Shown here: in pieces, positions 23,424-29,674 of the stretch
Layout of the letters: each line of letters begins with the position of its first letter
Position numbering within the stretch: the stretch's first letter is position 1
Source of the DNA: Capsulimonas corticalis
Lineage (GTDB): Bacteria; Armatimonadota; Armatimonadia; Armatimonadales; Capsulimonadaceae
DNA length: 64,000 nt
Assembly: GCF_003574315.2 (NCBI RefSeq)
Contig: NZ_AP025739.1
Coordinates: 372,001 to 436,000, forward strand
Reading direction: 5' to 3'
Notes under the pieces: model-generated
Databases searched by the model: none
Told to the model about the DNA's origin: nothing
Seen by the model: only the letters and a program-made list of their open reading frames with translations
Program-made: the position numbers and the translations under genes

Positions 23424-24116
23424 TTAAAGCTCCAATTGCACGGTGCGCTCGTCGAGAACGACGGCGGTGAGGTCGGTGGCGCTGCCGGTGCGGTGGACAC
23501 GGATCGTGTCGCCGACCGCGCCGGGGTCGCGAGCGACGCCGCTGGTGGTAATCGAAAGGCCGTCTTCCTCAAGAACGATGGACACATCGTCTCCACGCTT
23601 CAACACCGGCGCGGCGGCGGGACTTGCCGGCGCTGCGGGCGCGGCGGACGATCCCGACGCGGAGTGAGTTGCGAGATGGGAAGAGGCGGAAGATGGAACG
23701 GGAGTGGCGGCCGAAGCGGAGGCCAGGGTGACGGAGATCTTAGGCGCCCCTTCGATCACGGCGTCACGGCTGGGATTCAGACCGGCTTGGCGAAGCTTGA
23801 GCGCGACATCGTCGGGCGTCAATTGCCGCACGCTGTCGGCGAGCGGCGCGCGGCCGACGATCACGGCGCCGAGCCGGGCGCGCGCGGCGGCGTCGCCGCC
23901 GGTGATGTCGGCGATCGAGCCCAGCGTGAAGAACCCGTCGGCGTCGGCCGGTACGGCGGCGCTGGGCCGCAGCGAGACATGCGCCACGGTGGATTGCAGC
24001 GCCGCGATCTTCCTGGCCGTACTTCCCGGATGAGCGAGAGTGGCCCCGAATAAGGGTCCGGAGAGCGCGGAAGCGGCGGCGAGCACGCCGAAGCCTCCGA
24101 TGAAGAAGCGTTTCAC
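23424..24116 (-). CDS. flgA: Flagellar P-ring assembly chaperone FlgA
   Basis: 230 aa from GTG 24116, which has GGAGGA 8 nt upstream and begins a signal peptide (KRFFIGGFGVLAAASALSGPLFG); the longer open frame to 24233 overlaps flgG. The SAF-like domain and the C-terminal DVSIVLEEDGLSITTSGVARDPGAVGD, then VRVHRTGSATDLTAVVLDERTVQ-type end, match FlgA. An Ala/Ser/Pro-rich linker (about 128-165) separates the two parts. Works in the periplasm on FlgI. Confidence 0.9.
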   Translation of the reverse strand: MKRFFIGGFGVLAAASALSGPLFGATLAHPGSTARKIAALQSTVAHVSLRPSAAVPADADGFFTLGSIADITGGDAAARARLGAVIVGRAPLADSVRQLTPDDVALKLRQAGLNPSRDAVIEGAPKISVTLASASAATPVPSSASSHLATHSASGSSAAPAAPASPAAAPVLKRGDDVSIVLEEDGLSITTSGVARDPGAVGDTIRVHRTGSATDLTAVVLDERTVQLEL

Positions 24117-24147
24117 TATCTCATTCCTCCAACCAAACTTAAGAAGC

Positions 24148-24177
24148 GAAGTCCGGCGAACGAATTCGCCGGACTTC
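24148..24177 (-). terminator. Strong hairpin between flgG and flgA
   Basis: A perfect 13-bp stem (24148-24160 with 24165-24177) with a CGAA loop lies 19 nt after the flgG stop. Without a T-run it may reduce read-through into flgA or protect the flgG mRNA end. Confidence 0.6.
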
Positions 24178-24195
24178 TGAAAGTATGCGCCAAGC

Positions 24196-24984
24196 TTAGT
24201 GCTTGAGCTGGTTGGCGGTCTGGAGCATCTCATCCGCGGTTTGGATGGATTTGGAGTTCGTTTCGTAAGCGCGCTGCGCCGTGATCATATTGACCATTTC
24301 CTGGACGATCTGCACGTTGGACATTTCGAGGATGCCCTGAGACAGCGTGCCGAAGCCGCCCTGCCCCGCCGTGCCGTCCACCGGCGATCCGGAAGCGTCG
24401 GTCGCGGCAAAGTTGTTGCCTCCGAGGTGCTTCAGACCGGCCGGGTTGGAGAACTGAGTCAGCGTGATCTTGCCGATTGTCTGGGGCGTGGAGTTGCCGG
24501 CTTCGGTCACGCTCACGGTTCCGTCCTTGCCGATCGCGATGTCGGTAGCGGTGCTTGGGATGGTGATTTCCGGCTGGATCGCCATGCCGTCGGAGTTAAC
24601 GAGCTTACCCTGCGAGTCGCGCTTGAAGGCGCCGTCACGGGTGTAGCCGGTCGAGCCGTCGGGCAGAAGAACCTTGTAGAACCCATCGCCTTCGATGGCG
24701 ACGTCCAGCTTGTTGCCGGTGTTCTGGAAGGTGCCCTGGTCGAACATGGTTTCCGTGGCGCCGGTTTTGACGCCAAGGCCGACCTCGACGCCGGTGGGGG
24801 CCTGCGCGCCCTGAGCGACCACGGTGCCGGCGGGGCGCATTTCCTGGTACAGGAGATCCTGGAAGTCCGCGCGGCTGCGCTTGAAGCCGGTAGTGTTGAC
24901 GTTCGCGAGGTTGTTCGCGATCACGTCCATATTCAATTGCTGAGCCATCATGCCGGTAGCCGACGTGTAGAGTGCGCGCATCAT
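24196..24984 (-). CDS. flgG: Flagellar distal-rod protein FlgG
   Basis: 262 aa, standard length. N-terminus [47 protein letters not shown] and C-terminus [39 protein letters not shown] carry the rod/hook signatures (quoted as positions 1-47 and about 223-261 in parts). It forms the distal rod that crosses the periplasm inside the P and L rings encoded downstream. A sigma-28-like promoter lies at 25099-25126, leaving a leader of about 110 nt. Confidence 0.96.
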   Translation of the reverse strand: MMRALYTSATGMMAQQLNMDVIANNLANVNTTGFKRSRADFQDLLYQEMRPAGTVVAQGAQAPTGVEVGLGVKTGATETMFDQGTFQNTGNKLDVAIEGDGFYKVLLPDGSTGYTRDGAFKRDSQGKLVNSDGMAIQPEITIPSTATDIAIGKDGTVSVTEAGNSTPQTIGKITLTQFSNPAGLKHLGGNNFAATDASGSPVDGTAGQGGFGTLSQGILEMSNVQIVQEMVNMITAQRAYETNSKSIQTADEMLQTANQLKH

Positions 24985-25098
24985 AGTAGCGAGGTCTCCT
25001 AGCGTTTGTGATCGACGCCCAAGTCGTGGGCGGCGGGTCGATCGGCTTCCGTCAGCACGAATGCGGACAGTCCAGCCGAGAAATTGTTGACAGTTTAA

Positions 25099-25126
25099 TT
25101 ATCGGTCGAGCGACCAGGTATCTTTA
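25099..25126 (-). promoter_or_regulatory. Sigma-28 (FliA/SigD-type) promoter of flgG
   Basis: Minus strand: TAAAGATA (25126-25119), 11-bp spacer, GACCGATAA (25107-25099), very close to the enterobacterial consensus TAAA...N11...GCCGATAA. It lies in the gap right after the flgF stop. Confidence 0.72.
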
Positions 25127-25912
25127 CTAGAGTTTTGCGACATCGTTGACGGCTTTGCCGGTCGCGTCGTCTTCGGTCTGAAGCATCTTCTGGTCAGTCT
25201 CATAAGCGCGGAGCACCGCGATCATGGAGACCATATCGCCGACGATACTGGTGTTGGCGGTTTCCAGGAACCCCTGGCGCACTTCCGAACCGGCGGATGC
25301 GGGACGCACCTGCGGGACGGTGACCATGTTGTCGCCGACCTTGGTCGCGTTGTCCGCCGCCGAAATGCCGGCGAGCCCCAGCGTGGCGACACTCTGTCCG
25401 TCCGCCTTGATCTGTCCGTCGAGACCGATGGTGATATTCTTGGCGCCCTGCGGAATGGTGATCGGCCGGTTGCTGCTGTCCAGCACCTGCGCGCCGCCCG
25501 TTACGGTCACGAGCTGATTCTGCGCGTTCATCGTCATCGATCCGTCGCGAGTGAACCGGATGCCCTGCGGAGTCTGCACTTCGAGAAACGCGTCGCCGCT
25601 CAGGGCGACATCCAGCGGATTGCCCGTCTTTTGCATGGCGCCGGTGGAGTAGTCGGTAGCGAGCTTGTAGACGCCGCCGCCATTGCCGAGCGTTCCGACC
25701 GCGCTGTGACCCTGGCTGGAGTTCTGAAGCAGCAGGCTTTGAAATGAGGAGAAGCAAGGAATATCCTGCTTGTAGCCGGTCGTGTTGACGTTGGCTAAGT
25801 TGTGCGCGATTGCGTCCTGCGCCTGTTCATTGGCGATCATGCCGCTGGCTGCTGTGTAAATTCCGCGTGTTATGGCCGGTGTTTCCTTTCCCGATACTTG
25901 GTCTAACATCAT
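25127..25912 (-). CDS. flgF: Flagellar rod protein of the FlgF/FlgG family
   Basis: 261 aa as an open frame from ATG 25912, kept because it is the most upstream standard start. Rod signatures: [32 protein letters not shown] and the C-terminal TSIVGDMVSMIAVLRAYETDQKMLQTED. As the second rod protein beside FlgG it is most likely FlgF. The first 13 codons look foreign to the family: homologues begin M-x-RG-(I/L)-YTAASGM, and here that methionine is replaced by the ATA codon at 25873, with GGAAAGGAAA about 8-10 nt before it. A sigma-28-like promoter at 25912-25939 would start the transcript after both ATG codons (25912, 25909). The real start may therefore be AUA at 25873. Confidence 0.88.
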   Translation of the reverse strand: MMLDQVSGKETPAITRGIYTAASGMIANEQAQDAIAHNLANVNTTGYKQDIPCFSSFQSLLLQNSSQGHSAVGTLGNGGGVYKLATDYSTGAMQKTGNPLDVALSGDAFLEVQTPQGIRFTRDGSMTMNAQNQLVTVTGGAQVLDSSNRPITIPQGAKNITIGLDGQIKADGQSVATLGLAGISAADNATKVGDNMVTVPQVRPASAGSEVRQGFLETANTSIVGDMVSMIAVLRAYETDQKMLQTEDDATGKAVNDVAKL

Positions 25913-25939
25913 TATCGGGCACGGCGCGCGGGATCTTTA
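25912..25939 (-). promoter_or_regulatory. Sigma-28 (FliA/SigD-type) promoter of flgF
   Basis: Minus strand: TAAAGATC (25939-25932), 11-bp spacer, GCCCGATAA (25920-25912). The -10 ends on the first base of the annotated ATG, so the transcript should begin near 25905, inside the open frame. Confidence 0.72.
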
Positions 25940-26016
25940 GTGGAAAAAGTACCGGATTTTGGGTAAAACTTTGGGGTGGGTAATTTGCGGTTTGGGAGAC
26001 GAGAGGATCGGCGAAA

Positions 26017-26307
26017 ATGGCGGCGAACACTGAGGATGCAATTGAAGAATTTATGGGCGACAATCCGAGGGCGTCGGAGTGGCGCGCCCTGCGGCTCTCC
26101 CTGACGGATCGGCTCAAGTCTCTGCTTCGCCAGCACGAACAGGAAACCGATTTGGGGACATTGGCGAATTTAGAACGTCAGATCCACACGCTGCGCGAGC
26201 AGATCAACGCGCTGGGAACGGAAGAAATCGTCTCGCAGTTCGTCGAAGATTCTGTGCGCGTGACGATCGCGCGGCCGGATCTGGGTGGGGAAGAGTTCGA
26301 AGATTAG
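26017..26307 (+). CDS. Small acidic coiled-coil protein, unknown function
   Basis: 96 aa, not recognised. Residues about 25-70 (LRLSLTDRLKSLLRQHEQE, then LANLERQIHTLREQINAL) have heptad spacing and should form a coiled coil; both ends are acidic. No signal or membrane segment. ATG 26017 has GAGAGGA about 10 nt upstream. It is transcribed away from flgF and ends at a good terminator, supporting a real single gene. A flagellar or adaptor role would be a guess from position only. Confidence 0.6.
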   Translation: MAANTEDAIEEFMGDNPRASEWRALRLSLTDRLKSLLRQHEQETDLGTLANLERQIHTLREQINALGTEEIVSQFVEDSVRVTIARPDLGGEEFED

Positions 26308-26312
26308 GGTAG

Positions 26313-26419
26313 TCTCAAAATAAATTCAGGTATCACGCGCGGGGGTACGCGGGATACCTGATTTTACATGTGCGCGAGGACTCGCACGGTATGTGGAGAT
26401 CGAACGCGTCGTTACGCCA
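26313..26419 (-). ncRNA. Candidate small RNA between tgt and the coiled-coil gene
   Basis: A near-consensus promoter (TTGACA-N17-TATATT, 26453-26425) overlaps the tgt stop and faces left. About 105 nt after its predicted start (near 26419) comes a perfect terminator hairpin with a U-rich tail (stem 26326-26334/26353-26361, then ATTTATTTT). The span has no ribosome site or credible reading frame. A second imperfect hairpin lies at about 26369-26387. It does not match 6S, SRP, tmRNA or tRNA features that I know. Confidence 0.4.
26326..26365. terminator. Bidirectional intrinsic terminator
   Basis: A 9-bp stem (26326-26334 with 26353-26361), extended by CGCG pairs inside, is followed by TTTT on the plus strand (26362-26365) and by a T-rich stretch on the minus strand. 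It ends the plus-strand coiled-coil gene and any leftward transcript. Confidence 0.8.
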
Positions 26420-26424
26420 CCACT

Positions 26425-26453
26425 AATATATCACACTCTTCGCCCGGTGTCAA
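26425..26453 (-). promoter_or_regulatory. Orphan near-consensus promoter at the tgt stop codon
   Basis: Minus strand TTGACA (26453-26448), 17-bp spacer, TATATT (26430-26425). It is downstream of tgt and has no protein gene to drive before the terminator at 26326. Confidence 0.6.
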
Positions 26454-27598
26454 GCCACTTCTTCGATTTTCATATCATTTTTCCGGCCATATTGCGCCAG
26501 CCGCGTCTGCATAAAGGACGCATAGTCGTCCCGCTCGATGGCGTCGCGGATATCGGCCATCAGTTGCGCGTAGTGCGCCAGATTGTGATAGGTCGTGAGT
26601 CGGGACGCCAGGATCTCATTGCACTTGTAGAGATGACGAAGATACGCCGCCGAATAACGCCGGCAGACCGCGCAGGAGCATTCCGGATCCACCGGGCCGA
26701 AGTCTTCGGTATAGCGGCTTCCCTTGATATTGATACGCCCGCGCATGGTGTAAAACGTGCCCGTGCGGCCCAGGCGCGTCGGCAGGACACAGTCGAACAT
26801 GTCCACGCCCTGCGCGACGGCTTGCAGGATATCCTGAGGGGTCCCCACCCCCATCAGATAACGCGGCTTCTCCTTGGGGATATAGGGCATGCTCCAGGAA
26901 ACGGCCTCCAGCATCTTCTCCGGCGGCTCGCCGACCGAAACTCCCCCAATCGCGATTCCCGGCGTGTCCTGCGCGGCGATGAACTGCGCGCTTTCGATGC
27001 GCAGGCTCTCGTACGTACCGCCCTGTGCGATGCCGAACAGCAGCTGCTCCGACGCCTGCTCTTTGTGATACGCCACGCAGCGCGTCAGCCATCGATGCGT
27101 GCGCTCGGTCGCCGACTGCGTCTGTTCGTAGGTGCTGGGGTACGGCGGGCATTCGTCGAACGCCATGATGATATCCGCGCCAAGCGCGTGCTGGACTTCA
27201 ATCGAGCGTTCCGGGCTGAAGAAGTGCTCGGAGCCGTCGATATGCGACTTGAACGCCGCGCCGTTTTCCGTGATCTTACGCAGATCCTGTAGGGAGAAGA
27301 CCTGGAAGCCCCCGCTGTCCGTGAGCATCGCGCCATCCCAGGCAATGAATTTGTGCAGGCCGCCGGCTTTTCGAACGAGCTCGTGTCCGGGCCGCAGATA
27401 CAGGTGGTAAGTATTGCCCAGGATCAGCGAGAAACCAAGTCCGGACAGCTCCTCCTGCGTCATCGCCTTGACGGTGCCGAGGGTGCCGACCGGCATGAAG
27501 ACCGGGGTTTGGATGGGAAGGGACGCATGCGGGAGACGCAGCTCGCCGCGACGCGCGCCGGTGTCGGACGACACGCCTTTGAGAGTGAATGATGTCAT
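26450..27598 (-). CDS. tgt: Queuine tRNA-ribosyltransferase (tRNA-guanine transglycosylase)
   Basis: 382 aa. Exchanges guanine 34 for the queuosine precursor preQ1 in tRNAs with GUN anticodons. Seen: MPVGTLGTVKAMT, the general-acid region DSGGFQVFSL, the nucleophile region VDMFDCVLPTRLGRTG, and the zinc site C-x-C-x2-C...H in ECSCAVCRRYSAAYLRHLYKC. PRYLMGVGTP is also conserved. Full length. The TPR gene ends 21 nt upstream on the same strand, so the two are probably co-transcribed from 28591-28620. No other queuosine gene lies in the window. Confidence 0.96.
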   Translation of the reverse strand: MTSFTLKGVSSDTGARRGELRLPHASLPIQTPVFMPVGTLGTVKAMTQEELSGLGFSLILGNTYHLYLRPGHELVRKAGGLHKFIAWDGAMLTDSGGFQVFSLQDLRKITENGAAFKSHIDGSEHFFSPERSIEVQHALGADIIMAFDECPPYPSTYEQTQSATERTHRWLTRCVAYHKEQASEQLLFGIAQGGTYESLRIESAQFIAAQDTPGIAIGGVSVGEPPEKMLEAVSWSMPYIPKEKPRYLMGVGTPQDILQAVAQGVDMFDCVLPTRLGRTGTFYTMRGRINIKGSRYTEDFGPVDPECSCAVCRRYSAAYLRHLYKCNEILASRLTTYHNLAHYAQLMADIRDAIERDDYASFMQTRLAQYGRKNDMKIEEVA

Positions 27599-27619
27599 AA
27601 AACGTACTGCATTAAGAAC

Positions 27620-28549
27620 TTACTGCTGGGAATCGATCTCTTTGAGACGCCCCTGCGCCACGGTATTGGCGGGGTCGATCTCCAGAACCCGATGGAACTC
27701 CGCCTTGGCTTCCGGGAGGCGGCCGGCGGCTTCGAGCGTCAGCGCCAAATTCGTGCGCGCTTCGACGTATCGAGGATTGATGGTGAGCGCTTCTTCAAAT
27801 TCGCGCACGGCGTCATCGTAAAGCTGCTGCGCGTTCAGCGTCACGCCGAGATGGTTGCGCAGGTCGGCGTAGTTGCCGTTGAGCTCCAGCGCCTTGCGGA
27901 ACTCCGACGCCGCTTCTTCGTACATTCCCCGCCGGTACAGATCGGCGCCGAGCTTGCCGTGGAAGGCGATGTCGTCGACATCCAGCTCCGCGACTTTTTC
28001 GAACTCGGCCAAAGCCGCCGCAAAGTTCTCCGACTTATGTTCCGAGATTCCCTGCGCGTACTCGGGAGTTTCGTAGGCGCGGTCCAGCCCCGCCGCTTCC
28101 TTGACCCTGGCGAGCGCCTCCAGCGGACGGCCGGCGTCATAGAGCGCCAGGCCCAATCCTAGGCTGGCCTTCGCGAATCGGGGATTGATCTTCAAGGCGT
28201 TTTCAAACGCCGAGATCGCCTCGACGCCGTGGCCGGACATGCGGCAGGCGTAACCGTAGTGGTGGTGGAGGTCCGCATAGTGCGGATTGATGGCGAGCGC
28301 CTGCCCCAGATACTCGCGCGCCTTTTCATAAGCTCGTCCCTGAAGCGCCGTCGTACCGAGATTCGCGTAAGCCTCGGCGATGTAGAACGACGACAATCGC
28401 TGTGTGAGCGCATCCGACCGCGCGCCCTTCTTCACGACCTCGTTCAGCTCCGCGACCGCCTCTTCGTACAGCCCCTGATCGAAGAGCCGGATCCCCTTAT
28501 CGTAATGCTCATTCCGACCGAATCCAAACAGTCGTCCCAGCATGGACAT
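27620..28549 (-). CDS. Tetratricopeptide-repeat protein
   Basis: 309 aa made of about eight TPR units (for example YEEAVAELNEVVKKG, YEKAREYLGQALAINPHYAD, YDDAVREFEEALTINPRYVEA). No signal peptide or extra domain, so it is a cytoplasmic protein-interaction scaffold with unknown partners. It follows its own strong promoter and precedes tgt by 21 nt. Confidence 0.88.
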   Translation of the reverse strand: MSMLGRLFGFGRNEHYDKGIRLFDQGLYEEAVAELNEVVKKGARSDALTQRLSSFYIAEAYANLGTTALQGRAYEKAREYLGQALAINPHYADLHHHYGYACRMSGHGVEAISAFENALKINPRFAKASLGLGLALYDAGRPLEALARVKEAAGLDRAYETPEYAQGISEHKSENFAAALAEFEKVAELDVDDIAFHGKLGADLYRRGMYEEAASEFRKALELNGNYADLRNHLGVTLNAQQLYDDAVREFEEALTINPRYVEARTNLALTLEAAGRLPEAKAEFHRVLEIDPANTVAQGRLKEIDSQQ

Positions 28550-28590
28550 AGCGACCGCCCTCCTGACGCCGTCCGCGCAACGTAAACCTG

Positions 28591-28620
28591 ATCATAGCAT
28601 AGGGGCGCGGGGAGTGTCAA
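28591..28620 (-). promoter_or_regulatory. Promoter of the TPR-tgt unit
   Basis: Minus strand TTGACA (28620-28615), 18-bp spacer, TATGAT (28596-28591), about 40 nt before the TPR ATG. Near-consensus. Confidence 0.75.
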
Positions 28621-28784
28621 GAATGGTTGGTATAACAAAAGCTGACCCAAGTCCTCATCAAAGCTCAATAAACTAGCCAAAATAAATCTTCATAATCGTT
28701 GACTCACACGTAGTAAAAGTGCAATAATGCACATTGCGATTTAGAATCACAAATTAAACGTACAAAAAACCGCATAATTGAAGT

Positions 28785-28790
28785 TATAAT
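28785..28790 (+). promoter_or_regulatory. -10 TATAAT of the AT-rich secreted-protein gene
   Basis: TATAAT lies 28 nt before the ATG at 28819, with AGTAGG as ribosome site between. No clear -35. The 200 bases upstream are strikingly AT-rich compared with the rest of the window. Confidence 0.45.
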
Positions 28791-28818
28791 ACTAACTTCA
28801 TAGAAAGTAGGTTGAACT

Positions 28819-29610
28819 ATGAAACCAGCATTGCTCCTCTTATCATCTGCTTCTATCGCTCTCACTCTATCTTCTCTCGCCACCGCAGGTAACGCAGCTG
28901 GAGCGATACATGATAGAACCATTGTGTCTCCACGAATCGTCCGTATAGTAGGACCTCCGCTTTCACCAGCCCCCACAAATCTCACGGTTTCTAAAGCGGG
29001 TTCAGGGCACCTATATCTAACCTGGCAGGGAGCTTTAGGCGCTCAATTCTTTGTAAAGCGTTGGACTGGTACGTCCTACACCACAATTGCATCGACAACA
29101 CAATCTTATTTCACGGATGGAAATTTAACAGACGGTGTTTCCTATATGTATGTCGTCAGTCAAACAATTAATGGAATTCCAGGTTATAATTCTACTTCAG
29201 TTTCTCAAACACCAGGATTGTCTTCAGTACCCAATCCACCAGGAAATATAGGGTGGTCAAACGATGGCCCAGTCACCGTTTACTCTGATGCTGTTCCTCC
29301 AGGACCGATATCCGGAAACCATTACAAACTGGTAAAAAGCTACATTGGTAGTGCATTAACCGCGACCCACGGCTCATCTCTCTATTTTGATGAATCGTGT
29401 TCGACGCCAGCGACATGGGAAGTAGTCATTTATCGCCCTGATGGCAGCGCTTCTAATGTTATCGATCCGGTTTCCGCACCTACGACTTATTGGAACAATT
29501 GGATCGGCGTTCCTGCAATCCCAGCTGGCTATACTCTGAAGTTATACTTCGTTGCTTACGCTCAACAGTCTTATCCAATGACTAACAGTAGATTTGAGTT
29601 ATGGTGGTAA
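28819..29610 (+). CDS. Secreted protein with a fibronectin-III-like domain; AT-rich, probably acquired
   Basis: 263 aa, not recognised as a named family. A type I signal peptide (residues 1-27, ending ATAGNAAGA) is followed by a fibronectin-III-like unit (about 50-125: APTNLTVSKAGSGHLYLTWQGALGAQF through YMYVVSQTINGIPGYNS, quoted in parts) and a C-terminal domain with one cysteine (ESCSTP). Its codons use A and T far more than all neighbours, and the upstream gap is AT-rich too, which suggests horizontal transfer. It stands alone between a TPR gene and an LptD-like gene on the opposite strand, and ends at a strong bidirectional terminator. Confidence 0.7.
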   Translation: MKPALLLLSSASIALTLSSLATAGNAAGAIHDRTIVSPRIVRIVGPPLSPAPTNLTVSKAGSGHLYLTWQGALGAQFFVKRWTGTSYTTIASTTQSYFTDGNLTDGVSYMYVVSQTINGIPGYNSTSVSQTPGLSSVPNPPGNIGWSNDGPVTVYSDAVPPGPISGNHYKLVKSYIGSALTATHGSSLYFDESCSTPATWEVVIYRPDGSASNVIDPVSAPTTYWNNWIGVPAIPAGYTLKLYFVAYAQQSYPMTNSRFELWW

Positions 29611-29638
29611 TTTAGGCCAGAGATATTAAGATTACTAG

Positions 29639-29672
29639 AAACGCCATCACCTCAAGGTGATGGCGTTTTTTA
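29639..29672. terminator. Bidirectional intrinsic terminator
   Basis: A perfect stem of at least 11 bp (29641-29651 with 29656-29666, loop TCAA) is followed by T6 on the plus strand and by a short T-run on the minus strand. It serves both the AT-rich gene and the LptD-like gene, which converge here. Confidence 0.9.
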
Positions 29673-29674
29673 TG

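Noticed and set aside
26405-26420. GTTCGA-type sequence resembling a tRNA T-loop in the candidate sRNA
   Set aside because: No complementary T-stem, acceptor stem or anticodon arm can be drawn.
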